This document shows, piece after piece, positions 26,465-35,983 of a stretch of DNA of 64,000 nt. Origin of the DNA: Rhizobium sophorae (GTDB lineage Bacteria; Pseudomonadota; Alphaproteobacteria; Rhizobiales; Rhizobiaceae); the NCBI RefSeq assembly GCF_013087515.1, contig NZ_JABFCN010000070.1, positions 186,001-250,000 on the forward strand, written 5' to 3'. A program made the translations under genes and the position numbers. Under the pieces are notes generated by a model that was not told where the DNA came from, searched no databases, and saw nothing but the letters and a program-made list of their open reading frames with translations. Numbering within the stretch: the stretch's first letter is position 1; the number at the start of each line of letters is the position of its first letter.

Positions 26465-27412
26465 ATGCAGCCGATGGATATGCGCGGGCTGAGCCCGGCC
26501 CCCGTTACCGCTTTCACCCGCGACGGTGAAGTTGATCACAAAGCCAACGCCAAACTCGCCAAATGGCTGGTCTCGATGGAAGGCGTCAAAAGCCTCGTCA
26601 TCCTCGGCCATGCCGGCGAGGGCACCTTCCTCACGGAAGAGGAGCGCCTTGCTCTGATCCGCACGTATGTCGAAGCGGTCGACGGTGCCGTTCCGATCAT
26701 TGCCGGGATTACCGGTGAAGGCACGAAGGTCGCCGCTGAAGAGGCCAGGAAATGCAAGGCCGCGGGTGCCACCGGCGCGCTCGTCTATCCCAACCACGGC
26801 TGGCTGCGTTTCGGCTTTCAAAAGGGAGCACCTCAGGATCGCTATAAGGCAATCTGGCAGGAGTCTGGCCTCCAGTGCATCCTGTTCCAGTATCCCGACG
26901 CCACCAAGGCATCATACGATCTCGATACACAGCTTGCGATTGCCACACAGGAGGGCGTCGTCGCCACCAAGAACGGCGTGCGCAATATGAAGCGCTGGTA
27001 TGTCGAAATTCCGGAGCTGAAGAAGGCCAATCCAAAGCTGCAGGTTTTGAGCTGCCACGATGAATGGTTGCTGCCAACCATGTTCGATGTCGACGGTTTG
27101 CTCGTCGGTTATGGCAATATTGCGCCGGAGCTGCTGATCGACCTGATCAAAGCTGGCAAGGCGCAGGACTATCCGGAAGCGCGCAAGATCTTCGAGCGCC
27201 TTCTTCCGGTGACGCGTGCCGTCTATCACCGCGGCTCTCACATGGAAGGCACCGTGGCCCTGAAACTCGGCCTTGTCCACCGTGGCATCCTTGATCACGC
27301 CACGATCCGCGAGCCGCTGAAGAACCTTGGCGAAAAGGCCGAAGCAGAGATCTTTGCTGCCTTCGACGCCGCCGGTATTGGCCGCGTTGATCAGCTCCTG
27401 GCTGCCGAGTGA
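26465..27412 (+). CDS. DHDPS-family aldolase/dehydratase (class I)
   Basis: 315 residues from ATG 26465, with ggaggag about 8 bases upstream. TIM-barrel of the dihydrodipicolinate synthase / N-acetylneuraminate lyase superfamily. Schiff-base Lys169 is in GVVATKNGVRN, the Tyr in LFQYPDATK, and GHAGEGTFLTEEER is the substrate-binding loop in place of the GTTGE of true DapA. It therefore probably cleaves or dehydrates a keto-acid rather than making dihydrodipicolinate. Control by the divergent LacI protein and a downstream MFS carrier support a catabolic role. Substrate unknown. Confidence 0.85.
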   Translation: MQPMDMRGLSPAPVTAFTRDGEVDHKANAKLAKWLVSMEGVKSLVILGHAGEGTFLTEEERLALIRTYVEAVDGAVPIIAGITGEGTKVAAEEARKCKAAGATGALVYPNHGWLRFGFQKGAPQDRYKAIWQESGLQCILFQYPDATKASYDLDTQLAIATQEGVVATKNGVRNMKRWYVEIPELKKANPKLQVLSCHDEWLLPTMFDVDGLLVGYGNIAPELLIDLIKAGKAQDYPEARKIFERLLPVTRAVYHRGSHMEGTVALKLGLVHRGILDHATIREPLKNLGEKAEAEIFAAFDAAGIGRVDQLLAAE

Positions 27413-27421
27413 CCTCTATGA

Positions 27422-27446
27422 CGCCCCTGCGCATGTCGCAGGGGCG
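27422..27446 (+). terminator. intercistronic hairpin between lyase and MFS genes
   Basis: A perfect 10-bp GC stem (cgcccctgcg 27422-27431 with cgcaggggcg 27437-27446, loop catgt) begins 9 bases after the lyase stop. No T tract follows, so it may stabilise the upstream mRNA rather than end transcription. Confidence 0.6.
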
Positions 27447-27608
27447 CATTCTGAAGGGGGAGGAACCCATGGAAACCGGCCGAAGCAGACTTGAACGTCT
27501 TCGAAGGCCATTGCTCTGACAGGACGAACTGACGCGCAGTAGCAACCATCAAGCAGAAGCGCCCCTGGCCGGGAGAGTGGTAGGCCACGGGGCGAGAAGG
27601 AGGAACCA

Positions 27609-28994
27609 ATGAATGTCATGCAGCCTATACCGGCTGAGACGGCGAATGCCGCTGATCCTCAGGCCGAAATCAGCGCTCGTCTGGAGCGCCTTCCCATCAC
27701 CCGCGAGGTATTCTGGGCGCGAAACATCGTCGGCGCCGCAACGTTCTTCGACGGCTACACGGTCATCGCCATCGCTTATGCCATGCCTGTCCTCGTACGC
27801 GAGTGGGGTCTGACGCCCTCACAGACAGGCATGATCCTGTCGATGGGCTATCTGGGCCAGTTGATCGGTGCGATCCTGTTTGGCTGGCTCGCCGAGAAGA
27901 TCGGCCGGCTGAAAGTTCTCCTATTCACCATCCTGCTCTTCGTCAGCATGGATGTCGCATGCCTGTTTGCTGCCGGGGCCGGCATGATGATGGCCTTCCG
28001 TTTCGTCCAGGGGATCGGCACCGGCGGCGAGGTTCCGGTCGCCAGCGCCTATATCAACGAGTTGATCGGGTCGAAGGGGCGCGGCAAGTTCTTCCTCCTC
28101 TATGAGGTCATGTTCCTGCTGGGCCTCGTCGGCGCCGGGCTGATCGGCTACTTCATGGTACCGGTTTACGGCTGGAAGGCGATGTTCGTCGTCGGTCTCG
28201 TTCCCGCAATCATCATGATTCCTCTGCGCTGGTTCCTGAAGGAATCACCGCGTTGGCTGGCTGCCAACGGCCGCTATGGCGAAGCAAACGCTATCGTTAC
28301 CCGCATGGAAGAGAGTGCTCGCGTAGCCGGCAAGGAACTGCCCGAGCCGAAGCTCATCCAGGCGCCGGTCCGCCGCAAGTCGGACTGGCGCGAGCTCTTC
28401 CAGGGCATTTACCTGAAGCGGACGCTTTCCATCTGGGCGATGTGGTTTACCGCCTATACGGTGGCCAACGGTACGATCACCTGGCTGCCGACCCTGTATC
28501 GACAGGTCTTCAACCTGCCGCTTCAAACCAGCATCTTCTATGGTTTCCTGACGTCGGTCGGCGGCGTGGTCGCCGCCGTCATCTGCGCGCTGCTTATCGA
28601 CAAAGTGGGACGCAAGCGCTGGTATACCGGTACGCTGCTTCTCGCTCCCGTGCCGCTGCTGGCTCTCGCATGGCTCGGCGCGACCTCTCCCATCCAGGTT
28701 TTGGTTCTAGGCGGCCTCGCTTATGCGATCGTCCAGACCGTCACATTCTCCCTTTACCTGTACTCGGCAGAGATCTACCCGACGCGCCTCAGGGCATTGG
28801 GAACAGGAACCGGCAGTGCCTGGCTTCGCCTGGGATCATCGGCCGGCCCGATCCTCGTCGGCACGGTGATGTCTTCCATGGGCATCCAGTATGTCTTTGC
28901 GAGCTTCGCAGCCATTCTGATCGTCGGTGCAATCATCACGATGTTGTTTGCGGTAGAAACCAAGGACCGCGTGCTGGAGGAGCTTTCTCCGTAA
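27609..28994 (+). CDS. MFS transporter (sugar/aromatic-acid type)
   Basis: 461 residues with twelve predicted membrane helices. The MFS signature is visible after helix 2 (GWLAEKIGRLKVL) and repeated after helix 8 (ALLIDKVGRKRWYTG); PRWLAANGRYGEA and YSAEIYPTRLRALGTG are typical of the sugar porter and AAHS branches. AAGGAGG precedes the ATG. It lies 196 bases after the lyase gene, with a hairpin between, and likely imports that enzyme's substrate or its precursor. Confidence 0.88.
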   Translation: MNVMQPIPAETANAADPQAEISARLERLPITREVFWARNIVGAATFFDGYTVIAIAYAMPVLVREWGLTPSQTGMILSMGYLGQLIGAILFGWLAEKIGRLKVLLFTILLFVSMDVACLFAAGAGMMMAFRFVQGIGTGGEVPVASAYINELIGSKGRGKFFLLYEVMFLLGLVGAGLIGYFMVPVYGWKAMFVVGLVPAIIMIPLRWFLKESPRWLAANGRYGEANAIVTRMEESARVAGKELPEPKLIQAPVRRKSDWRELFQGIYLKRTLSIWAMWFTAYTVANGTITWLPTLYRQVFNLPLQTSIFYGFLTSVGGVVAAVICALLIDKVGRKRWYTGTLLLAPVPLLALAWLGATSPIQVLVLGGLAYAIVQTVTFSLYLYSAEIYPTRLRALGTGTGSAWLRLGSSAGPILVGTVMSSMGIQYVFASFAAILIVGAIITMLFAVETKDRVLEELSP

Positions 28995-29112
28995 CGCAAA
29001 ACACGGTCTGAACGACTTTGAGCTGGCGGATGAAAATCCGCCAGTTTTGGTCGTCGTTGAGGGTACTGGGTCGGCGCCGCCGGGAGGTCAAGCGGCGCCG
29101 GATGCGGTTTTC

Positions 29113-29421
29113 CTATTCCGGGCAGACTTTGACGCGGTAGGGCTCGCCCCAGCGATCGTGCCGCCATTCGATATGGCAATAGGACGGCCGGTAATAGGTC
29201 CTATAGACGGGATAGGGGCGATAAACAGGATAGGCAGGGTAAACAGGGTAGGCGGGACGGGCTGCCTCCGACAGCAGGGCGCCGCCGACGACGCCGGCGG
29301 CAAGGCCGCCCCAGAAGGCATCGCGTGGACGGGCATCTGCAGTGGTGGCGGTGGCGAGCGAGGCGCCGGCAAAAGTCAGCGCAATCAGGCCCGCCGCCAT
29401 GGTTTTATGAAGAACGGACAT
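29113..29421 (-). CDS. small exported Tyr/Pro-rich protein
   Basis: 102 residues. Signal peptide 1-29 (HKTMAAGLIALTFAGASLATATTADA|RP), then a glycine-rich hydrophobic stretch (FWGGLAAGVVGGALLSEAA) and a short repeat of PVYPAYPVYRPYPVYRTYY. The C-terminus (HIEWRHDRWGEPYRVKVCPE) resembles small envelope proteins common in rhizobia. One Cys after CHIEW and one near the end could pair. An inverted repeat (atggctt 29442-29448 with aagccat 29454-29460) lies in its leader. Function unknown. Confidence 0.72.
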   Translation of the reverse strand: MSVLHKTMAAGLIALTFAGASLATATTADARPRDAFWGGLAAGVVGGALLSEAARPAYPVYPAYPVYRPYPVYRTYYRPSYCHIEWRHDRWGEPYRVKVCPE

Positions 29422-29739
29422 GGTATTTTCCTTTCATGGGTATGGCTTCCATAAAGCCATGCCTCAGACTCGGCCCGGATCGCGGCGGCGCAATGGCCGC
29501 GCAAGCGGTTTCGGCATTAAATTTTCGTCATGATTTCAACGGATCCCGACGTCGAAAGGATTTATAGCGGGCGACCTTTCAGTCTCGTGCAAGCCGGGCT
29601 GGTAATCCCGAATTATCTTCGGCTTGGTGAGCCGGCTCGTAAAATTCCGCCGTCGAATTTTATGGTTAAAACCTTGTTAAAAGCCTTGGCGTTATAGTTT
29701 TTGTAGTCGATATTTCATTCATTGCGGGAGCGATATTTT
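29422..29739. other. divergent intergenic region before the hybrid kinase
   Basis: 318 bases between the small exported protein and the hybrid kinase. It contains a 7-bp inverted repeat at 29442-29460 and, near the kinase, an AT-rich stretch with a possible -10 tatagt at 29693-29698. No gene or known RNA is apparent. Confidence 0.45.
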
Positions 29740-32700
29740 TTGAAATCAGCCGGGGAACTTCTGGAGTTGGCTTGCCGCCGGATCGCTGATCTGGATACCC
29801 CGGCCTATGTCAAGAACAGCGAGCTGCGGTATATCGCCGTCAACGAGGCCTATGCCCGTTTTCTAGGCCGCGAGATCTCCGATTTCATCGGCAGGCGCAG
29901 CCGCGAGCTTCTCGACCGTCCCGAGGAAGAGGAACGCGAGGACAAGGAACGCCGCGCGCTGGTGTTCGGCACCGAGGAAAACGCCATCTGCTTCGATGTG
30001 GCAGGCATCGGCCATGAACGCATCCAGATCGAAAGCTTTTCGCCATCGCCGGACCGGGCTTATGTGCTCGGCATTTTCGAAGTGCGAGCGCCGCCGCGCC
30101 GGACGATTGGCGACGCTGGGATCGCCGGCGACCCTTGGATGACTGGCGACGCCGGCGTCGCCGCCGATTTCGCCCGCGTGCGCGAGGCGCTGGAGCAGCT
30201 CGACCATCCGATCGGCATCTTTGCCGAGGATGGCCGGCCGCTGGTGGTCAATGCCGCCTATCGCAACGGCGCAAAGCCTGCGGCGGCCGGAGATTCGGCC
30301 TGGGGTGAGAGCGTCAACGAACTCGACGTTCTACGCACGGTCCTGGAAGACCTGCCAGTTGCAGTCTTCGTACGCGATTACCACCACCGCCTGGTCTATG
30401 CCAACAAGTATTACGACACCTTCAGCGGCCACGACCGCTCCCAGATACTGGGAATGACCGAACATGAAATGTTCGGGCCGGAAGGTGGCGAGGCGATCTA
30501 CCAGGAAAACCTGCTGGCGCTCAGGGACGGCATTTCGGTGGAGATCGAGAGCGAGATGCCGAGCAAGAGCGGCCACATCTATCCGGTCATTTCGCGCGTC
30601 AACCGCGTCGTGACGGCGGATGGGCGGACTTATGTCGTTGGCTCTTTCTCCGACATCTCGCCGCTCAAGGAACGCGAGAAGGCGCTGATTGCGTCGCGCA
30701 AGCAGGAAGAAATACTGCATCGGGATATCGAAAGCATCCTGCGCTCGCTGCCGGTCGGCGTGCTGATCCTCGACAACGACCACCGGATTCTTTACGTCAA
30801 CGATGAATTCTACAGCATCTGGGAGCTGCCGCTCGACGATCGCTTCGACGGCCGCCCCTTCATCGACGTCATCCGCCGCAATTTAGAGCTCGGACGCTAC
30901 GACGGCACGCAGACGCCGGAGGAAATCTACGCCTTCCGCAAGCATCTGTTCGAGGCTGAAGTACCCGAGCCGATCGAGCTCGGTTGGGCGGGGGGCAAAT
31001 CCGTCATCTTCGACAGCCGCCGCATCTCCAACGACCGTATCCTGCTCACCTATGCCGACATCTCGGCGGTGCGCGAGCGGGAAAAGGAAATTCACGAGAC
31101 CCGCGCCGCGCTCGAGCGGGTCGGCGAGATGATGCGCGATGCGACGCATGCGATGTCGCAAGGTCTTGCCATCATCCAGGATGGCATCATCAAGATGTCC
31201 AACGGGGCGATGGCTGATATCCTGCAGATTCCGCCCGCCTATATCGAAGCCGGGCAGGGCTGGCTCGGCATGTTCGAATTTTGCGCGGCGCGCGGCGATT
31301 TCCACGATGCCGCGGCGGAAATCCTGCAGGGCTGGCGCGACAATATCGCCGCCAGGCTACCGATTTCCACCGTCTTCCACGTCGGCGGCGAGCGCTGGGT
31401 GAACATGGATGCGACGATCAGCAAGGGGCAGCATTGGGTGGCGCTCTTCACCGACGTCACCGAGCTCAAGAGCCGCGAGGAGGAGTTGCGCCATCTCTTG
31501 TCGCGTGCCGAAGCCGCCGACCGCGCCAAATCCGAATTCCTCGCCAATATGAGCCACGAGATCCGCACGCCGATGAACGGCGTGCTTGGGATGGCGGAAC
31601 TGCTGGCCAAGACCAATCTCGACACGCGCCAGAAGACCTTCGTCGACATCATCGTCAAATCGGGCAATGCGCTGCTGACGATCATCAACGATATCCTCGA
31701 CTTCTCGAAGATCGATGCCGGGCAGATGAAACTGCGCAAGGCCGCCTTCGATATTACCGAAGCGGTGGAGGATGTGGCGACACTCTTGTCTTCGCATGCC
31801 GCCGAAAAGAACATCGAGCTCCTGGTGCGGGCAGCACCCGATCTGCCCGCCGCCGTGATCGGCGACGCCGGGCGTTTCCGCCAGATTATCACCAATCTCG
31901 TTGGCAACGCCGTCAAGTTCACCGAGCGCGGCCATGTCTTCGTCGATGTCGGCTTCCAGCCGGCCGCCGGCGGCGAGATCATGGCGAGCATCCGCATCGA
32001 GGATACCGGGATCGGCATCCCGTTGGAGAAGCTTGAATCGGTCTTCGACAAGTTCTCGCAGGTGGACGCCTCGTCGACCCGGCGGCATGAGGGAACCGGC
32101 CTCGGTCTTGCGATCACCGCCGGGCTCGTCGACCTTTTCGGCGGTTATCTCAACGTCGAAAGCGAATGGGGCAAGGGCTCGGTTTTCACCGTCAACCTGC
32201 CGTTTGCGGTCGCGGCCGCCCGCCTTGAGCCGAAGCCGTTGCCGATCAACGTGCAGGGCGCGCGTATCCTCGTCGTCGACGACAACGAAGTGAACCGGCG
32301 CATCCTGACCGAGCAGCTGTCGCTCTGGGGCTTCGACGGCGTGGCCGCCGAAGGCGGCGGTACCGGTCTTGCGATCCTGGAGGCGGCGGCCAATCTCGGC
32401 GTCACCGTCGATGCCGTCGTGCTCGATTATCATATGCCCGATATGAACGGCGCCGATGTCGCGCGCCGGCTGCGCGCCGATCCCCGCTTCGTCGAACTGC
32501 CGATCATCTTCCTGACGTCGATGGATATTTCGGGTACCGAAAAGGAATTCGCGGCGCTGAACGGCCACGCGCATCTGATGAAACCGGCGCGCGCCAACGT
32601 GCTGCGCAACACCGTCGTCGAAGTGGTGCGCGCCAGCCGCGTCAAGCAGGCTTCCGAGGGCGAGATTGCCCGGCTGCAGACGGAAGCGGCCGTGCCGGCG

Positions 32701-33132
32701 CCCCCGCCAGTGCCGCAGAAGCGGGCCGCTGAATTCGTCGATGTGCTCGTTGCCGAGGACAACGAGGTCAACCAGATCGTCTTCACGCAGATCCTGCAAG
32801 GCACGGGTCTTTCCTTCCTCGTCGTCGACAATGGCGAGGAGGCGGTCGCCGCCTGGGAGCGGCATACGCCGCGCATTATCATGATGGACGTCTCGATGCC
32901 CGTGATGAACGGCCATCAGGCGACGCAGACGATCCGCGAACGGGAAAAGGGGCAGGGCCACCGGGTGCCGATCATCGGCGTTACCGCCCATGCGCTCGAA
33001 AGCGACCGCGAACTCTGTCTCGATGCCGGCATGGACGACTATATGTCGAAGCCGATCAGCCCCGAACTGCTCGAGGAAAAAATCCGCCAGTGGCTCGGAA
33101 CGAGCGAGCAGCAGCCGCGCACCAGCTACTGA
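29740..33132 (+). CDS. soluble PAS-containing hybrid histidine kinase
   Basis: About 1130 residues from TTG 29740, chosen because CGGGAG lies 9 bases before it; TTG 29722 is also in frame. No membrane helix is visible, so it is probably cytoplasmic. Several PAS-like domains fill residues 1-580 (AYVKNSELRYIAVNEAYARFLG; PVAVFVRDYHHRLVYANKYY; PVGVLILDNDHRILYVNDEFY; AMSQGLAIIQDGIIKMSNGAM), then a coiled coil, H-box with His about 605 (ANMSHEIRTPMNG), an ATPase domain and two receivers (Asp about 896 in VVLDYHMPDMNG; Asp about 1050 in IMMDVSMPVMNG). No partner regulator is adjacent, so the output is unknown. Confidence 0.9.
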   Translation: MKSAGELLELACRRIADLDTPAYVKNSELRYIAVNEAYARFLGREISDFIGRRSRELLDRPEEEEREDKERRALVFGTEENAICFDVAGIGHERIQIESFSPSPDRAYVLGIFEVRAPPRRTIGDAGIAGDPWMTGDAGVAADFARVREALEQLDHPIGIFAEDGRPLVVNAAYRNGAKPAAAGDSAWGESVNELDVLRTVLEDLPVAVFVRDYHHRLVYANKYYDTFSGHDRSQILGMTEHEMFGPEGGEAIYQENLLALRDGISVEIESEMPSKSGHIYPVISRVNRVVTADGRTYVVGSFSDISPLKEREKALIASRKQEEILHRDIESILRSLPVGVLILDNDHRILYVNDEFYSIWELPLDDRFDGRPFIDVIRRNLELGRYDGTQTPEEIYAFRKHLFEAEVPEPIELGWAGGKSVIFDSRRISNDRILLTYADISAVREREKEIHETRAALERVGEMMRDATHAMSQGLAIIQDGIIKMSNGAMADILQIPPAYIEAGQGWLGMFEFCAARGDFHDAAAEILQGWRDNIAARLPISTVFHVGGERWVNMDATISKGQHWVALFTDVTELKSREEELRHLLSRAEAADRAKSEFLANMSHEIRTPMNGVLGMAELLAKTNLDTRQKTFVDIIVKSGNALLTIINDILDFSKIDAGQMKLRKAAFDITEAVEDVATLLSSHAAEKNIELLVRAAPDLPAAVIGDAGRFRQIITNLVGNAVKFTERGHVFVDVGFQPAAGGEIMASIRIEDTGIGIPLEKLESVFDKFSQVDASSTRRHEGTGLGLAITAGLVDLFGGYLNVESEWGKGSVFTVNLPFAVAAARLEPKPLPINVQGARILVVDDNEVNRRILTEQLSLWGFDGVAAEGGGTGLAILEAAANLGVTVDAVVLDYHMPDMNGADVARRLRADPRFVELPIIFLTSMDISGTEKEFAALNGHAHLMKPARANVLRNTVVEVVRASRVKQASEGEIARLQTEAAVPAPPPVPQKRAAEFVDVLVAEDNEVNQIVFTQILQGTGLSFLVVDNGEEAVAAWERHTPRIIMMDVSMPVMNGHQATQTIREREKGQGHRVPIIGVTAHALESDRELCLDAGMDDYMSKPISPELLEEKIRQWLGTSEQQPRTSY

Positions 33133-33869
33133 TCTGTACGCTGATCGGGTGACGCCTTGGCGCCACAGAGCATTTCGCGCTTGCCGGCAAAGCCTTGGCG
33201 GCGTTCGACGGCAAAACCGGCGGCGATGAGATTGCGGCGTACGAAGCCGGCCGCCGCATAGGTGGCGAAAGTGCCGCCGGCTGCACTTTTCTCGCAGACG
33301 AGGCGCATCAACTGCTCCGACCACATGTCGCTGTTGCGCGACGGGGCGAAGCCGTCGAGATACCAGGCGTCGAAGCCAGGCTTGGCCGCTGCAACGCCAT
33401 CGAGCGCGCGGCCGCAGACCACGCTGAGCCTCGTCTGGGCATCGAGGTTCAGCGAGACGGTGCCAGCAGGCGCTTGCGGCCACGCCGCCGTCAGCGCTTC
33501 GCGTTCGGCATCGATCTCCGGCCAGTGCGACAGCGCCCGGCCGATTTCTTCGCCGCGCATCGGGTGGAGTTCGAAGGAGATGAAATGCAGGTGCTGGCCG
33601 TCTGCGCGGTGGAGCTTCCATTGCCGCCAGGTCTCGGCGAAGTTCAGGCCGGTTCCGAAGCCGAGCTCACCGATCAGAAATGCCTGTCGCCCGTTCCAGC
33701 GCTCCGGCAGGCCGTTGCCGGCGAGAAAAACATGGCCGCATTCCAGCCGTCCGTCAGTCTGGCAATAAAAATGATCGCCAAAGGCGGTGGAATAGGGCAT
33801 ATCGCCGTCGCGCCATTCGAGCGGCTGTGGCGCGCCTGCGCCAATCTGATCGGGGTTCACGTCTGTCAT
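33126..33869 (-). CDS. mnmD: tRNA 5-methylaminomethyl-2-thiouridine methyltransferase MnmD
   Basis: 247 residues matching the methyltransferase half of MnmC: FGDHFYCQTDG..ECGHVFLAGNGLPERW, SAM-binding LIGELGFGTGLNFAETW, FDAWYLDGFAPSRNSDMW and GTFATYAAAGFVRRNLIAAGF. It methylates U34 in the anticodon of some tRNAs. In many bacteria it is fused to an FAD domain; here that domain is a separate divergent gene starting at 33868. Its 3' end overlaps the hybrid-kinase end by 7 bases (convergent). No strong ribosome site is seen before the ATG. Confidence 0.88.
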   Translation of the reverse strand: MTDVNPDQIGAGAPQPLEWRDGDMPYSTAFGDHFYCQTDGRLECGHVFLAGNGLPERWNGRQAFLIGELGFGTGLNFAETWRQWKLHRADGQHLHFISFELHPMRGEEIGRALSHWPEIDAEREALTAAWPQAPAGTVSLNLDAQTRLSVVCGRALDGVAAAKPGFDAWYLDGFAPSRNSDMWSEQLMRLVCEKSAAGGTFATYAAAGFVRRNLIAAGFAVERRQGFAGKREMLCGAKASPDQRTDQ

Positions 33870-35046
33870 GGAAAAAGCCGATAGTCTTGCGCCGGTCTCA
33901 GGTCAATCGTCCTCAGAATTGCTGATCGTCGGGGGCGGCATCATGGGTCTCTGGGCGGCCGTCCATGCCGAGCGCCGGGGCATCCGGACTCTTATCAGTG
34001 ACGCCGGCAGATTGGGCGAAGGTGCAAGCGGCGGCCTGCTCGGCGCGCTGATGCCGCATATGCCGGACCGGTGGTCGCAGAAGAAGCAGTTCCAGTTCGA
34101 TGCGCTGGTCTCGCTCGAAACCGAGATCGCCGCGCTCGAAGCCGAGACCGGATTTTCCGCCGGCTACCGCCGTTCCGGACGCCTGATCCCGCTGCCGAAG
34201 CCGCATCTCAACACAATAGCGCGCGGCCATTTCGAGGAGGCCGAACGCCATTGGCGGGCGGGCGACCGCCGCTTCCACTGGCATGTGCTCGACGGGCCTG
34301 ATGTAGACGGCTGGATCGAGGCGTCTGCGGGCGAGAGCGGCTTCGTGCATGACACGCTCGCCGCCCGCGTTGCACCCCGCTTGCTGGTGGCAGCGCTCAT
34401 CGCCTTCCTGCGGCGGGCAAAGCATGTTCGCATCCTGGAGCATGCGACGGTTGCCGGCCTCGATCCCGATCGCGGTACGGCCGAAATCAACGGCGAAACC
34501 ATCGTTTTCAGTCACTGCATCCTGGCCGCCGGCTATCAGTCCTTCCCGTTGCTGCAGGGCCTGATGCCGGGGCTGAAACAACCGCTCGGCCAGCCGGTCA
34601 AGGGGCAGGCGGCATTATTGAAAGCCGATATCGACCCGGCGCTGCCGACGATCTTCCTCGACGGGCTCTATATCGTCGCGCATGAAGGCGGGCACGCGGC
34701 AATCGGCAGCACCAGTGAGAACCGTTTTGACGATCCTACATCCACCGACGTCCAGCTCGACGTGCTTATCGAGGCGGCGCGGGCGATCGTGCCAAGCCTT
34801 CGCGACGTCCCCGTCGTCGAGCGCTGGGCGGGGGTTCGCCCGAAGGCGATTGACCGCGATCCGATGATCGGCCGCCACCCCGATCACCCACGCCTGATCG
34901 CGCTGACCGGCGGCTTCAAGGTCAGCTTCGGTTTGGCGCACCGGCTGGCGGAGGCGGTGATATCAATCGCAGGCGATACAGACTGCGGGTTTTTGCTGCC
35001 GGAAAGCTTCGCAATTTCAAGCCACATCGCGGCGGCTTCACGTTAA
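33868..35046 (+). CDS. FAD-dependent oxidoreductase (DAO / MnmC C-terminal-like)
   Basis: 392 residues of the DAO family. FAD-binding LLIVGGGIMGLWAAVHAERRG at about residues 18-38, GASGGLLGALMPHM in the flavin-contact region, and C-terminal RWAGVRPKAIDRDPMIGRHP..LTGGFKVSFGLAHRLAE. It pairs with MnmD as the possible second half of MnmC, which removes the carboxymethyl group from cmnm5U34. Orientation (head to head, start codons sharing two bases) is unlike the fused protein, so the tRNA role is inference; a separate amino-acid oxidase is possible. Confidence 0.78.
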   Translation: MEKADSLAPVSGQSSSELLIVGGGIMGLWAAVHAERRGIRTLISDAGRLGEGASGGLLGALMPHMPDRWSQKKQFQFDALVSLETEIAALEAETGFSAGYRRSGRLIPLPKPHLNTIARGHFEEAERHWRAGDRRFHWHVLDGPDVDGWIEASAGESGFVHDTLAARVAPRLLVAALIAFLRRAKHVRILEHATVAGLDPDRGTAEINGETIVFSHCILAAGYQSFPLLQGLMPGLKQPLGQPVKGQAALLKADIDPALPTIFLDGLYIVAHEGGHAAIGSTSENRFDDPTSTDVQLDVLIEAARAIVPSLRDVPVVERWAGVRPKAIDRDPMIGRHPDHPRLIALTGGFKVSFGLAHRLAEAVISIAGDTDCGFLLPESFAISSHIAAASR

Positions 35047-35160
35047 ACGTGAATTAGGCGCCGCTGCCTTTCGTTATTCTGTCATGCAAATCACCTATCT
35101 GCTTGCGCATCCACAGCGCCGGACCTGAACGGCGCTCACTTCCTTGATGGAGGAAATTGC

Positions 35161-35868
35161 ATGCGCTATGCCATTTGCTTCACGCCTCCGGCGAGCGACC
35201 CGTTGTCGCTCGTGGCCGCCAATTGGCTTGGCCGAAACGTGTTTTCGGGCGATATGATGGAGCCTCCGGCAGTTCGTGGCCTCGGTATACACGAGATCGC
35301 CTTCCATACCGCCGTGCCGCGGCGCTACGGTTTTCACGGCGTTTTGAAGGCGCCGTTCCACCTGTCCCATGACATGCCCGAATCGCAACTCCTGCGCGAT
35401 CTAATGCGTTTTTCCGGGACCTTCGTTCCCTTCCAGATTCCGCGTATCGAAGTCGCCCGGCTCGGCAATTTTTACAGCCTGCTGCCGAGCACGCCCTGCG
35501 AGCAGATCCAGTATCTCGCCTCGGCGATCGTGCAGGAATTCGATCGTTTCCGCGCACCGCTCAGCGAGGCCGAGATCGAACGCAGCGATCCGGACGGGCT
35601 GTCGGCGGCACAGTTCGCCAACCTTCATCGCTGGGGCAATCCCTATGTGATGGAGGAGTTCCGCTTCCATATGCCTGTGACAGGCCCCGTCAACGCGATC
35701 GACATGCCGCGCATCGAGCCAGCGTTGCGGACGATCTTCGAGCCTGTCCTCTGCGAACCTGTGACGGTTTCGAACGTGGCGCTGATGATCGAGGAGGGCA
35801 CTGGCGGTCCGTTCCGCGTTCATTCGCTGCATCCGATGGGCAAGGTCAGCGCGCGCAAAATCGCTTGA
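35161..35868 (+). CDS. DUF1045 protein, 2H-phosphoesterase-like
   Basis: 235 residues of the DUF1045 family, often annotated as a phosphonate-metabolism protein. Two His motifs of the 2H phosphoesterase fold are visible: His59 (YGFHGVLKAPFHLS) and His170 (FRFHMPVTGPV). ATGGAGG is about 9 bases before the ATG. No phn gene is nearby; it precedes the purine operon by 115 bases on the same strand, so a phosphonate role is not supported here. It might hydrolyse a cyclic phosphate. Confidence 0.8.
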   Translation: MRYAICFTPPASDPLSLVAANWLGRNVFSGDMMEPPAVRGLGIHEIAFHTAVPRRYGFHGVLKAPFHLSHDMPESQLLRDLMRFSGTFVPFQIPRIEVARLGNFYSLLPSTPCEQIQYLASAIVQEFDRFRAPLSEAEIERSDPDGLSAAQFANLHRWGNPYVMEEFRFHMPVTGPVNAIDMPRIEPALRTIFEPVLCEPVTVSNVALMIEEGTGGPFRVHSLHPMGKVSARKIA

Positions 35869-35983
35869 ATCTGGCGATGAGCTAAAGGCTTGTGCCGTAA
35901 AGGCAAAATCCGGCGGAGCAGTTTCCGTCTCGACATTCCGGCTGCGGATGCTACCGTTCCCCGTCTTTTCAGAAGGTGATTTG

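Noticed and set aside
31357..33621. 754-residue minus-strand frame over the hybrid kinase and mnmD
   Set aside because: Antisense shadow of the kinase with low-complexity His/Arg/Asp composition; it also crosses mnmD in another frame.
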